A stretch of DNA of 64,000 nucleotides, taken from NCBI RefSeq assembly GCF_000382385.1, contig NZ_KB908325.1:1-64000 (forward strand). The letters are read 5' to 3'. Under the pieces are notes generated by a model. The model did no database searches and was not told where the DNA came from. It was given only the letters and a program-made list of their open reading frames with translations. Position numbers and translations under genes: made by a program. The DNA is from Segatella maculosa DSM 19339 = JCM 15638 (lineage in GTDB: Bacteria > Bacteroidota > Bacteroidia > Bacteroidales > Bacteroidaceae). This document shows, piece by piece, positions 9,564-17,552 of this stretch (its first letter is position 1; each line of letters starts with the position of its first letter).

Positions 9564-9734
9564 ACTAGCAGTGATGAATTCAAGTACGAGTGTATGTTGC
9601 GACTCAAGTTACCGTATAGTCTTTTCAATCTGATGGCTCTGATTGTCGTTACAACAAACCGTTCTTTGCATCAGCGTTCAGCCTTATGTTAAATTTCACA
9701 TTGATGTACATAATTAGAGAAATCTATCTATTAT

Positions 9735-9944
9735 ATGAAGAAATCTAATGCAAAAGTATTAAACATAAGAGAAATGGCACATACATGTGGAGGATTTAAT
9801 CACCACACAAAGAATCTTCGGAGTCGTAAGACAAGACAAGAACAACTTAGTGCAGTAGCAGATAATGATTCTATACAAGTTAAAATTGATGGCACAATAA
9901 CTTTCGATAAAGAAAAACAAAACTTTTTGTACATTTTGGCTTAA
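9735..9944 (+). CDS. Small peptide gene, unknown function
   Basis: A 69-residue product starting MKKSNAKVLNIREMAHTCGG with a charged middle and the tail DSIQVKIDGTITFDKE. I do not recognise the family. There is no signal peptide or membrane helix. Its C-terminal part resembles the disrupted small frame just downstream (9981-10163): HTKNLRSRKTRQEQ..DSIQVK against FHMIRKQKNSQVV..QSIEIS, so the two look like diverged paralogues. It lies in an AT-rich patch with the DUF6624 gene. It could be a small secreted or modified peptide, an immunity-type protein, or a relic. Confidence 0.45.
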   Translation: MKKSNAKVLNIREMAHTCGGFNHHTKNLRSRKTRQEQLSAVADNDSIQVKIDGTITFDKEKQNFLYILA

Positions 9945-9980
9945 TCGTTGTAAACAAACGTAATATAACTAATATCGATT

Positions 9981-10163
9981 ATGAAAAAAAATAAAGTAAG
10001 TTCAATGAATTTTCAGCAGATATTTGGTATTTGAGATAGTGGTATGGGAATCACTATAAAAGATATAAAATTTCATATGATTAGAAAACAGAAAAATAGT
10101 CAAGTGGTGATGGCGCAGGATCAGTCAATTGAAATATCTGATACTGTGACAGATGAAAGTTAA
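9981..10163 (+). pseudogene. Small peptide gene interrupted by an in-frame TGA
   Basis: The frame reads MKKNKVSSMNFQQIFGI, then TGA at 10032-10034, then 42 further codons (DSGMGITIKDIKF ... ISDTVTDES) to a TAA at 10161. With the stop read through it would be about 60 residues, close in size and C-terminal sequence to the 69-residue product upstream. The most likely explanation is a decaying paralogue. A functional 17-residue leader peptide is less likely. UGA recoding has no support. Confidence 0.4.
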
Positions 10164-10221
10164 AATATTGATTTTTATAAGTAATCTTGAATACGACTCA
10201 AGGCACACTTAAATTTAATGG

Positions 10222-11118
10222 ATGATGATATATATACCGAAAATCATAATTCTGATGGTTATGTTATTGAATTTTAACAATGTATATAGCCAAATGCTAA
10301 ATAAGGAGCGTATAGTTTCTATATTGAATGAGGCGCACCAAATGGATCAAGCACCACGATATATTATAGATAGTTTGATGCGTGCTGGAGAAAATGATGG
10401 TAATAAGTATTATGAAGCAATATTAAAGATGAATCATAATGATAGCCTTAATCAAAAAACTATTTTACCTTTAATAGATTCAATATATGAGTTGCAGATT
10501 TATGATCTTGATTCTACTGCCTATAATACTTGCTGGGAAATAATTCAACATTCACCAAATGAGGTTTTATCAAAATATTATGATTTTGTCAATAATTTGC
10601 TTAAAAAAGGTTTGATACCAAGGAGTTCATATATGGCTTATATTGACCGAGTTGAAGTTGAAAGTTCAAGACCTCAACTTTATGGTTACCAATTCCATCG
10701 TTTTACTAACGGTGCAGTGACACAGTATCCGCTTTTAAAAGGTTATAAAAAGCGATGGGAAAAAATGGGGTTAGAATATTGTGAAAATAATCTTATCCCC
10801 TCAGAGTATAAGGCAAATTTAAAGGATAAGATTTGTATTGATAGAAAGCAGTTTGCTATTATAGGGCTTATCGAAAATCATTTTTTCGACTCTGATGTTA
10901 ACAATATTTCAATAACGATAAACGGTACCAACAAAATAAATATAGATTCTAATGGACTATTTAAAATGGTCGTTAAGAAAAAAGATTTACCATTAGTTAT
11001 CTATTTTACAATAGCTGGAAGAAGTAAAAGTTTTACAGTTGAAAAGGTCCAAGATAAAAGTTTTATTATGCTGAATTGCATTTTTAGTGATAATACAATA
11101 GACATAATGAAAGAATGA
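10222..11118 (+). CDS. Exported DUF6624-like protein
   Basis: A 298-residue protein with an N-terminal signal peptide (about residues 1-23, ending NVYSQ). The central region SSYMAYIDRVEVESSRPQLY-GYQFH, followed by a proline/tyrosine-rich stretch and a helix around KRWEKMGLEYCENNL, fits the DUF6624 family pattern (LAYLTDRV...QLYGTQFH). The C-terminal 90 residues form an extra predicted beta-rich part (ISITINGTNKINIDSNGLFKM), like a small carboxypeptidase-regulatory fold. The function of DUF6624 is not known. The gene is AT-rich compared with the housekeeping genes nearby and sits between disrupted small genes, consistent with horizontal acquisition. Confidence 0.65.
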   Translation: MMIYIPKIIILMVMLLNFNNVYSQMLNKERIVSILNEAHQMDQAPRYIIDSLMRAGENDGNKYYEAILKMNHNDSLNQKTILPLIDSIYELQIYDLDSTAYNTCWEIIQHSPNEVLSKYYDFVNNLLKKGLIPRSSYMAYIDRVEVESSRPQLYGYQFHRFTNGAVTQYPLLKGYKKRWEKMGLEYCENNLIPSEYKANLKDKICIDRKQFAIIGLIENHFFDSDVNNISITINGTNKINIDSNGLFKMVVKKKDLPLVIYFTIAGRSKSFTVEKVQDKSFIMLNCIFSDNTIDIMKE

Positions 11119-11243
11119 AATAACTATTTGGTTGAGTTAAATTAAGGCATATTTATCTCTCCGATATACATATATGTCAGCTTCTTAATTATCATTTTAC
11201 GAAATAATGACTATATTTGCAACATATACAAAATAGCTGGTTT

Positions 11244-11528
11244 ATGAAGAAAAAGGCACCTAAATTAAGTCGCAGGACTCTGAAGAAAGCTGTCAAGACC
11301 TTACGGTTCATTTCTTAGTTCTGCTTTATTGCAGCCATCTTGCTTACCCGTATGGACTTAACGTTTGAAAATTTCATGATGACAGGTGCATTGCTTTTCA
11401 TCAGCTTTGTTTCTTACCTACTGAAAGTAGGTACAAAGACCGAAATAGAATTTTTAAATATCGAAGAAGGGAAAGACTGTCCGTGGTGGTATGCGCCACT
11501 CACTCCGTGGTGGCAAGGTGCACTTTAA
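11244..11528 (+). pseudogene. Small two-helix membrane protein gene with an in-frame TAG
   Basis: ATG at 11244 opens a frame of 24 basic-rich codons (MKKKAPKLSRRTLKKAVKTL), stopped by TAG at 11316-11318. The same frame then continues as a hydrophobic helix (FCFIAAILL), a second helix (MMTGALLFISFVSYLLKVG) and a tryptophan-rich tail (CPWWYAPLTPWWQGAL). Read through, it is a coherent 94-residue bitopic or two-helix membrane protein, so the TAG appears to break a once intact gene. A shorter product could start at the TTG at 11340. Function unknown. Confidence 0.5.
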
Positions 11529-11848
11529 GTCGGTTGTTGTTTGATTCCACTCTTTCCTAAAAACTCTTCTTTGGTTCGTTCCAAACATAAATCATCTGAA
11601 AAATCCAAACGGCGGAAGATATTGAGCAGCTTATTACTGATATTATCGAGTTGCCAATTCGTCCTCAAGACTTCAGTTGTTCGACCTTTAAGGCGTTCTT
11701 TGTCAATATCCCAAAGAGACTTCAAAACAGAGATACCCGTTGATCCGATCGAGAGACGCTCATTGTTGAGATAAATTCTCAACATCATAGGTTTCTTCCC
11801 TTCTTTGTTCACATAATTACTTCTAAGATATAAGGTTGACTTAAAAGT
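11525..11848 (-). pseudogene. N-terminal remnant of a tyrosine recombinase/integrase
   Basis: About 108 codons match the N-terminal arm-type DNA-binding region of Bacteroidetes tyrosine integrases (STLYLRSNYVNKEGKKPMML, then GISVLKSLWDIDKERLKGR, then NWQLDNISNKLLNIFRRLD). The frame has lost its ATG: upstream of the GTG at 11812 the conserved residues continue to 11848 and then meet TAA. It stops at 11525 before the core-binding and catalytic (R..H-x-x-R..Y) domains. The remnant is about 200 bases from the tandem tRNA-Asp genes, a usual attachment target, so it is probably the scar of an integrated element. Confidence 0.7.
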
Positions 11849-12017
11849 TTACTTTATAAATATTTGTTTTTAATTGTAGCCATAGTATGGATTTTGTGTA
11901 TCTACACTACTCCAAAAGAAGGAAATAATACAAAACAAAAATATCATAACTCCTTGAAGTTATGACATTTATTGTTTTCTTTAGAAATCTCTGCTATTAT
12001 TTTCAGAGTACTTAAAG

Positions 12018-12091
12018 CGGTGCGTACGAGATTCGAACTCGTGACCTCCTGCGTGACAGGCAGGCATTCTAACCAACTGAACTAACGCACC
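12018..12091 (-). tRNA. tRNA-Asp (GTC), copy 1
   Basis: A 74-base cloverleaf with acceptor GGTGCGT/ACGCACC, anticodon stem-loop CCTG-CCTGTCACG-CAGG with anticodon GTC, T-loop GTTCGAATC and discriminator G. CCA is not encoded. Confidence 0.95.
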
Positions 12092-12118
12092 AAGGTGCTG
12101 ATTGCGGCAAAATAAAGG

Positions 12119-12192
12119 CGGTGCGTACGAGATTCGAACTCGTGACCTCCTGCGTGACAGGCAGGCATTCTAACCAACTGAACTAACGCACC
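12119..12192 (-). tRNA. tRNA-Asp (GTC), copy 2
   Basis: Identical in sequence to the copy at 12018-12091 and separated from it by 27 bases. Transcribed first, since the genes run on the minus strand. Confidence 0.95.
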
Positions 12193-12255
12193 AAATGGCC
12201 TTGCGCTAAATTGCGAGTGCAAAAGTAATGATAATATTTTATTCCGCAAAACTTT

Positions 12256-12774
12256 TTATGCCCTTTTTTGGAAAAAATATTGCAGCAAATAGGCTTCCCG
12301 ATACGTATCATTGGCATGCAGCCAATCTTTCAATACGGCACCATCTTCGAACCCCAAGGACTTGAAAAGTTTTAGGGAGACTTCGTTCTCCACGGAAATA
12401 ACGCCATAGACTTGATGCAGATGGACCACCTCGCGGGCATAATCCAACGCAAGCCGCAAGGCTTCGGTAGCATACCCCCGGCGACGGTAACGCTCTTGAA
12501 TGACTACACCCACTTCTGCCCTACTGTGCCGTGGGTCGAAATTCACCAAATCCACCATTCCGACGCAAGCTCCTTCGACATTCTCTATCATCAGTCTCAC
12601 CTGTTTATCCGCATAAATATCACCCGTAGCATTGGCGATATAATCATGCAAAAGATAGCGGGAATATGGCACATTGACAACACCCACGCACCACGTTCCC
12701 GGGTCGTTCTCAATCTGATAAAGCACATCGAGATCCTCTGGCTCCATAGCCCTTAGTCGTATTCTACCCTTCAT
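12256..12774 (-). CDS. GNAT-family N-acetyltransferase (RimJ/RimL type)
   Basis: A 172-residue GNAT acetyltransferase that transfers acetyl from acetyl-CoA to an amine. The N-terminal IRLRAMEPEDLDVLYQIEND is typical of the RimJ/RimL/SpeG branch. Motif A, the acetyl-CoA pyrophosphate loop, is QERYRRRGYATEALRLALDY near residues 95-115. The later NEVSLKLFKSLGFEDGAVLK is the usual motif-B helix, followed by the substrate-binding end. Its start overlaps the end of the upstream glycosyltransferase by 11 bases, so the two are translated from one message. Substrate unknown: ribosomal protein, polyamine or small amine are all possible. Confidence 0.85.
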   Translation of the reverse strand: MKGRIRLRAMEPEDLDVLYQIENDPGTWCVGVVNVPYSRYLLHDYIANATGDIYADKQVRLMIENVEGACVGMVDLVNFDPRHSRAEVGVVIQERYRRRGYATEALRLALDYAREVVHLHQVYGVISVENEVSLKLFKSLGFEDGAVLKDWLHANDTYREAYLLQYFFQKRA

Positions 12775-13969
12775 AACGTATCACTTCTTTTGCCGTAATC
12801 AGCGTTCCATGGCGATAAGTGCCCAACGAACAGTGGCCGTCGAAACGCAAAACCATGTCTTTTAGAATGAAAGCATAGTCGAAAGTCTCTGTGTCATAAA
12901 CAATATAGGCGACTCCGCTACCTGCATCGGGCAAGAAATCTGGCATATCCGAGGGACTTCCTGCTACGAACCGAGCTCTCAAATCATTGTTTTCTGCCAA
13001 CTGACGACACTCATCCAACATTTTTTTCCTACCGATAAAAACATAGCTGGCCTCGTTTTTCTTATGTGAAGACAATCCAAAAGCATGCAAAACACCACTT
13101 ATCATCTGCCCGACCAAGGCCGTAAAAGCTTTTAAAAAGATGGCCACCTTCACGGGAATGCTAATCAAAGAGGCGGCGGTGTAGTGCTTACACATGAAAA
13201 CGAGCATGGCCTTATAGAACACATGCACATAACGAAACGACGACTTCTCGGTACTCTCGCCCTTATAATGGAGGATATCAAGCGGTAAATACCAATTCTG
13301 CCATCCCTTTTGAAGCAGTTGATAACTCAACTCAATGTCTTCCCCATACATGAAATAGTCCTCGTCCAATAACCCCGCCTGAAACAAGGCCTCACGGCGC
13401 AGCAAACAGAAAGCACCGCTGACCACTTCGATCTGCTGCGGACTGTCCCACAGCAGGCCACCCATGTAATAATGTGCGAAACGACTGCTTTCCGGAAAAC
13501 GCTTGCATAGTCCCACCATCTTATAAAAAGCCGTCATGGGTGTCGGAATACCGCGTCTGCTTTCCATTGCTCGCTTTCCACCAGCCTTAAGCATGCTAAC
13601 ACCTACGGCCCCAGCCTTGGAATGGTTTTCCATGAAAGCCAAAGCCTCCCTTAACACCTGCTCGCCAACAATAGTATCAGGGTTCAACAGCAACACATAG
13701 TCGCCCCTGCTTTGCCTAACGGCCATGTTGTTGGCACGGGCAAAACCCAGATTATGACTGCTTTGAACAAACCTGACACTGGGAAACAGTGGCTTTAAAT
13801 AAGCTACACTACCATCTTTCGAATGATTGTCTACAACAATGACCTCGGCCTCAATCCCTTCCACGGCACGACATAAGGAGCACAGACACTGCTCCAGATA
13901 AAATTTCACGTTGTAGTTGACAATAACGACCGAGAGTTGCATAGTCCGTTCCAAGAGAAAGTGTTTCAA
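12764..13969 (-). CDS. Family 2 glycosyltransferase
   Basis: A glycosyltransferase of GT2 type (GT-A fold), up to 401 residues. Key parts are SVVIVNYNVKFYLEQCL at the start, the nucleotide-binding VIVVDNHSKDGSV, a DXD-like segment LLLNPDTIVGE, and the acceptor-side region VSGAFCLLRREALFQAGLLD with EDIELSYQL. This pattern is that of rhamnosyl- and related sugar transferases used in surface polysaccharide building. About 120 C-terminal residues carry a hydrophobic helix (about 270-295) likely to hold it at the membrane. The chosen ATG (13969) forms an ATGA overlap with the upstream stop. The Met nine codons later (13942), just before QLSVVIVNYN, is equally plausible. Confidence 0.85.
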   Translation of the reverse strand: MKHFLLERTMQLSVVIVNYNVKFYLEQCLCSLCRAVEGIEAEVIVVDNHSKDGSVAYLKPLFPSVRFVQSSHNLGFARANNMAVRQSRGDYVLLLNPDTIVGEQVLREALAFMENHSKAGAVGVSMLKAGGKRAMESRRGIPTPMTAFYKMVGLCKRFPESSRFAHYYMGGLLWDSPQQIEVVSGAFCLLRREALFQAGLLDEDYFMYGEDIELSYQLLQKGWQNWYLPLDILHYKGESTEKSSFRYVHVFYKAMLVFMCKHYTAASLISIPVKVAIFLKAFTALVGQMISGVLHAFGLSSHKKNEASYVFIGRKKMLDECRQLAENNDLRARFVAGSPSDMPDFLPDAGSGVAYIVYDTETFDYAFILKDMVLRFDGHCSLGTYRHGTLITAKEVIRYEG

Positions 13970-14409
13970 CCGTTCGCAATCGCAGCGTACTCATCTTCAC
14001 AACGCGCTTTCGTGGGAAGAATAAAGCATGCAGACAGAAAGAGAATGATACCCATGTAGCCAAAAGCCACATTCATAAACAAATAATAAAAAACGACATT
14101 GGCCAGCATCGGCAGCAAAATCATCTCCAAACGCACGAGCGAACAAATGAGAAACATGCGAAGATGAGGGTCGTTATCGTTCTTGACGGCATTCCGAATA
14201 CATCGGAACTTGAATAAACGCAGGGCAACCGGAATGACACAGATGGTCAGAATCTCCATCAACGAAGCAAAGATGAACTCCTGATTGGCATCGGCATGTC
14301 CTGTTCCTAAGATTTCAAACACATCGTTCTCATTGATGACAACCCACGATAATGCCATCATCAACGGCACAAGATAGCCAACGAGAAGAATCTTCTGTAT
14401 GCGTTTCAT
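13966..14409 (-). CDS. Small integral membrane protein, unknown function
   Basis: A 147-residue protein with about four hydrophobic helices (residues about 7-26, 47-67, 85-105, 108-130) and a short charged C-terminus. It resembles conserved hypothetical membrane proteins of Bacteroidales that sit next to recR and glycosyltransferases. It is 17 bases after recR and overlaps the glycosyltransferase by four bases, so it belongs to the recR operon. No function can be assigned. Confidence 0.7.
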   Translation of the reverse strand: MKRIQKILLVGYLVPLMMALSWVVINENDVFEILGTGHADANQEFIFASLMEILTICVIPVALRLFKFRCIRNAVKNDNDPHLRMFLICSLVRLEMILLPMLANVVFYYLFMNVAFGYMGIILFLSACFILPTKARCEDEYAAIANG

Positions 14410-14439
14410 TGCTTAAAAAATGCGTTTCATTGCTTAAAA
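14399..14439. repeat. 21-bp tandem duplication at the recR / membrane-gene junction
   Basis: The 20-mer ATGCGTTTCATTGCTTAAAA occurs at 14399-14418 and 14420-14439, a 21-base period. On the minus strand each copy carries an ATG-AAA-CGC start. The first ATG overlaps the recR stop and meets a stop after five codons; the second starts the membrane protein. This looks like a recent slip duplication of the translation start. Confidence 0.85.
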
Positions 14440-15038
14440 GGGGTTCGGTTAATGATTGAACGACCGAGCGTCACCTCGTCGGTATACTCCAATTCGTCAC
14501 CTACGGAGATGCCCCGGGCTATCACACTGACCGCAACATCAAAACCAGCGAGCTTACGTGAGATATAGAAATTGGTCGTATCGCCCTCCATCGTAGAGCT
14601 CAATGCAAGGATAACTTCCTTGATTTTCCCGCTTTTCACGCGCTCCACAAGCGACTCTACCGCGATGTCATTGGGGCCAATGCCGTCCATCGGCGAGATA
14701 ATTCCACCCAAAACATGGTACAATCCATTGTATTGTTGGGTTTTTTCTACAGCCATCACGTCCTGAATGTTCTCCACCACACAAATCGTTGTGTCGTCTC
14801 TTCGAACGTCAGAACAGATGGGACACACCTCCGTATCACTGATATTGTGACACACTCGGCAGTATTTCACCTCATGTTTCAGTGTCGTGATGGCCCGACC
14901 GAACGCATCCACCTCTTCATCTTCACGTCGGAGCATATACAACACCAACCGCAAAGCCGACTTACGCCCTATACCCGGCAACTTGGAAAACTCGCTTACG
15001 GCTTTCTCCAACAATGCCGAGGGGTACTTGTCCGTCAT
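14427..15038 (-). CDS. recR: Recombination mediator protein RecR
   Basis: A 203-residue RecR, full length. It acts with RecO and RecF to load RecA on single-stranded DNA gaps. Visible parts are the helix-hairpin-helix ([20 protein letters not shown], residues about 17-36), the Cys4 zinc finger ([16 protein letters not shown], about 60-75), the Toprim domain ([15 protein letters not shown], then [12 protein letters not shown] with the acidic residues) and the C-terminal Walker-B-like end with [16 protein letters not shown]. The stop is followed by a 21-base duplicated junction. It starts four bases after the upstream beta-barrel gene stop, so they share a transcript. Confidence 0.96.
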   Translation of the reverse strand: MTDKYPSALLEKAVSEFSKLPGIGRKSALRLVLYMLRREDEEVDAFGRAITTLKHEVKYCRVCHNISDTEVCPICSDVRRDDTTICVVENIQDVMAVEKTQQYNGLYHVLGGIISPMDGIGPNDIAVESLVERVKSGKIKEVILALSSTMEGDTTNFYISRKLAGFDVAVSVIARGISVGDELEYTDEVTLGRSIINRTPFKQ

Positions 15039-15042
15039 AGAT

Positions 15043-15528
15043 TCAGAGATAAACGCCTATTCCTACCTTCAAACCTATCGTGGAATATTGGCTGTGGTCC
15101 TTGAAACTTTGGTCGTAATAAATAGCCGGTTCGATGGTAACCGTGCCGCTGACGAAGAAAGCATAGCCCACTTCAACTCCCGGCATGAAGTCATTATAGT
15201 TCTTAATGTGCACGAATTTAGTATTTGCACCAAGGAAAATACCATTCTGTTCAATATAATATCGTGCGCCGACACCAGTCATAAAACGATTTGGTGTCAA
15301 GGCATTCGAGTTCATTTGAAAGTCTATCAACCCCAGCAACATCAGGTCATCGGTGAAGAAGTAGCCCAACTTTCCCTGCACACCGAGGTTCAAATTGTCG
15401 GCTCCACTATAGCTCATGTTCAAGCCGGTCAGTGAAGCTCCGGCATAAAACTTACCTTCTTCAAACTGCGCATGGGCGGTGATGGCCATCAACAAGGCTG
15501 CCACAAACAAGATAATTTTCTTTTTCAT
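15043..15528 (-). CDS. Small outer-membrane beta-barrel protein
   Basis: A 161-residue exported protein: signal peptide 1-20 ([20 protein letters not shown]) then [20 protein letters not shown] and alternating hydrophobic/polar strands ([48 protein letters not shown]). The pattern and size fit an eight-strand porin-like or opacity-type barrel (outer membrane protein beta-barrel domain). It heads the recR-GT2-GNAT operon and has a clean promoter at 15588-15618. Function unknown; structural or adhesion roles are usual for the family. Confidence 0.8.
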   Translation of the reverse strand: MKKKIILFVAALLMAITAHAQFEEGKFYAGASLTGLNMSYSGADNLNLGVQGKLGYFFTDDLMLLGLIDFQMNSNALTPNRFMTGVGARYYIEQNGIFLGANTKFVHIKNYNDFMPGVEVGYAFFVSGTVTIEPAIYYDQSFKDHSQYSTIGLKVGIGVYL

Positions 15529-15587
15529 CGTTCTTTTTCTCTTATAAAACGCTAATTATATGAATTCTTTCAACAGAAGTAATGCTG

Positions 15588-15618
15588 CAAATTTAGTGAT
15601 TTTATCACAGCCCGCAAA
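15588..15618 (-). promoter_or_regulatory. Promoter of the beta-barrel/recR operon
   Basis: On the minus strand TAAATTTG (15588-15595) with TTTG at 15615-15618, spacing 19. It leaves a leader of roughly 55 bases. Confidence 0.7.
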
Positions 15619-15631
15619 ATTTTGAATGGCT

Positions 15632-16297
15632 TTATTTATACACAAAGAAAGTTCCTCCATCGGTGCCGGCATACTTTTTCAACAAATCAAGAATATATCC
15701 CGCGTTGGCCTTTACCCGCTTTTCATCGCCGTCATAGCCATTGATGAGCACCAAAAGATGCGTTGTTTTGTCCGTTATCTTCGTGCGTTCATGGTCACTG
15801 GTCGGCGTTCCTACGCCCCCGATTTCATCGCGATAGACGGGCAATCCCTCTATATTGAGCAGTCCACGCCCTATTCCTTCGTAGGGTTCACCGGCTTTTC
15901 CGATGCCCAAGGTCAGCCTTTCTCCCACGATTTTATCGGCATCAAAGCCACCGATACTATAGCCATAGGCCATCGAAGCAAGGTTAATCAAGTCCACCAA
16001 AGTGTCGATTTGATAGAGCGCTTTGCCCTGTAACAGCCTTCGAATCAAGGCTTCTGAGGCCGGACGATAGCGTGATGGGTCTTTCCCTGAAGCCCGATAT
16101 ACACGACGGGTTGCCGCAATTCCGCTAATATTCTTCAACGTTTCGGTGGTGAGTTCCGTCCGAATTCGCTTGCCAAAAGCGTGGATTTCGTCCCACAAAC
16201 TACCGTTATAGGGCGAGTTGACGACCTTTGCTTCCACACAAGCCCCAACAAATTCGGGGCAAACCTTCGCTATTTCTTTGCTTACAATGATTTCCAT
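15632..16297 (-). CDS. B3/B4 tRNA-binding-domain protein (PheT editing-domain relative)
   Basis: A stand-alone B3/B4 domain, about 221 residues, related to the editing domain of the phenylalanyl-tRNA synthetase beta chain. Signature segments are NSPYNGSLWDEIHAFGKRIR, ASGKDPSRYRPASEALIRR, LVDLINLASMAYGYSIGG and the metal/ligand-lined end GGVGTPTSDHERTKIT. In synthetases this domain removes mis-attached tyrosine; free-standing copies are thought to deacylate mischarged tRNA or related compounds, but their role is not settled. The start is placed at MEIIVSKEIA (16297). A TACATTTG -7 box at 16306-16313 lies only nine bases upstream, implying a very short leader and excluding a start ten codons earlier. 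Confidence 0.8.
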   Translation of the reverse strand: MEIIVSKEIAKVCPEFVGACVEAKVVNSPYNGSLWDEIHAFGKRIRTELTTETLKNISGIAATRRVYRASGKDPSRYRPASEALIRRLLQGKALYQIDTLVDLINLASMAYGYSIGGFDADKIVGERLTLGIGKAGEPYEGIGRGLLNIEGLPVYRDEIGGVGTPTSDHERTKITDKTTHLLVLINGYDGDEKRVKANAGYILDLLKKYAGTDGGTFFVYK

Positions 16298-16383
16298 AAC
16301 GACTACAAATGTAGGCAAAAAAATCAAGAAACATAGGCTTTCATTTCACAAAACAAATCAAGTGCCCTATTATGTCCTAAACT

Positions 16384-17541
16384 TTATGGGCACAGCAAAA
16401 ACTTTATGGGCACAGCAAACCTGCAACGAACGGGTCGTCCGTCCTTGATGGCAGGCTTGAAACGCGGAAGCTGTCGCCACACTTTCAAGGCTTCGATTTC
16501 AAAAGGCACATCGGTTCTATGAACCAATTGGGGACATGAGAGCGTGCCATCGGCCTCAACGACAAACTGAATGACCACTTTCCATTGCCCACATGACTCC
16601 TGAGCTACGGCCGGCCACAGCAAATGATCGATTAAGAACTTGAACATTGCCTGCTGACCACCCGGAAATTCGGGCATTGTATCGCAGACTTCGTAAATCC
16701 GTCCACGTGTTTCTCGCCAGCCATTCAGCTTGAAAAAGAAGGAAGGGACAGCCATTCTACACTCGCCATCTATGTGATATTGCTCCCAAGGATAGACCGA
16801 AACCAACGACGAAACAACGATTTCTTTCAATCGTTTTTGGGCAGATAGGGATAGTGAATCGGGCCACATGCGCATGATTTCTACCCTGCATGAGTCGGCC
16901 ATTTGGCCCCAACGCGAAGGGAACAACCGTGCTTGCAGCACTATCGAATGGCCTTCCAACTCGGGAATATCGGCCAAAGGAATATGATTTTCGATGGAAT
17001 CGGGGTGGAAAAGCTGCATGGGTGACAGCCCCACAAGCTTCTCATTGCGAAACGTTCTCTGCTTTGTAACATTCCCATTCAGCACATCTGCCATCGTTTC
17101 CTGCACGTAATTGCGGTCGAAACCATCGTGCACATAGCGCACAAGATCGCCTCTTCCGTAGCGCAAGGTGCCCGAAACCCACTTGGCAACCACGTGCCCA
17201 TGCTTGAGATAGGCCTTGAAAATGCGATTGAAACTGCATTTGTCAAGCATCGCATAACCATCACCTTTCTTCGAAACATAGCCCACACTGTCTAACAACA
17301 ATTGCCCGTTTGCTATCGTCCAATAACCTTTGAAACCGTCCCAATTAGAGGTCCTGGAACCTTTTTCCTTGTCAACAAGGCCCTGTAACGATTGAAACAA
17401 CGTTTCATTCTGCACTATCGGTCGTGCCAACAACGCATAGGCGATGCCGTCAACATAAACAACATCCGCCTCTTGTGCTGTCGCAAAGCCCCGCAAGGTT
17501 AATGCCGTAAGCCATAAAATCAAAAGCAAACGTCGCCTCAT
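16384..17541 (-). CDS. TonB C-terminal-domain protein
   Basis: A 385-residue exported protein with a signal peptide (MRRRLLLILWLTALTLRGFA) and a C-terminal TonB-like domain (last ~95 residues: MPEFPGGQQAMFKFLIDHL, then GQWKVVIQFVVEADGTLSCP, ending VWRQLPRFKPAIKDGRPV). The large N-terminal part (about 25-285) is unlike ExbB/D-coupled TonB and lacks a proline linker, so it is more likely one of the many Bacteroidetes proteins that use this fold for periplasmic or outer-membrane contact than a true energy transducer. It follows the serpin gene by 11 bases. The start MRRRLLL is preferred because longer versions overlap the serpin and lack a signal peptide. Confidence 0.75.
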   Translation of the reverse strand: MRRRLLLILWLTALTLRGFATAQEADVVYVDGIAYALLARPIVQNETLFQSLQGLVDKEKGSRTSNWDGFKGYWTIANGQLLLDSVGYVSKKGDGYAMLDKCSFNRIFKAYLKHGHVVAKWVSGTLRYGRGDLVRYVHDGFDRNYVQETMADVLNGNVTKQRTFRNEKLVGLSPMQLFHPDSIENHIPLADIPELEGHSIVLQARLFPSRWGQMADSCRVEIMRMWPDSLSLSAQKRLKEIVVSSLVSVYPWEQYHIDGECRMAVPSFFFKLNGWRETRGRIYEVCDTMPEFPGGQQAMFKFLIDHLLWPAVAQESCGQWKVVIQFVVEADGTLSCPQLVHRTDVPFEIEALKVWRQLPRFKPAIKDGRPVRCRFAVPIKFLLCP

Positions 17542-17552
17542 AAACTTAAAAT

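Larger units (their letters stand above)
9017..9734. other. Repeat-filled, gene-poor stretch
   Basis: A frame starting at 9130 encodes about 30 charged residues and then only translates intergenic repeats, so it is not called as a gene. Another frame of the same DNA reads as an Arg/Ser/Pro-rich peptide (KSQRRRRRCSRRKG then PPPTT twice), also without a clean start. From about 9570 to 9734 nothing was recognised. The block ends where the AT-rich accessory genes begin. Confidence 0.5.

Noticed and set aside
10032-10034. TGA as selenocysteine or recoded codon
   Set aside because: No SECIS-like hairpin follows and a neighbouring frame also has a nonsense codon, so decay is simpler.
11850-12192. 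Attachment-site duplication of the tRNA-Asp 3' end near the integrase remnant
   Set aside because: Apart from the two complete tRNA genes no partial copy of the tRNA 3' end was seen in the flanking sequence.
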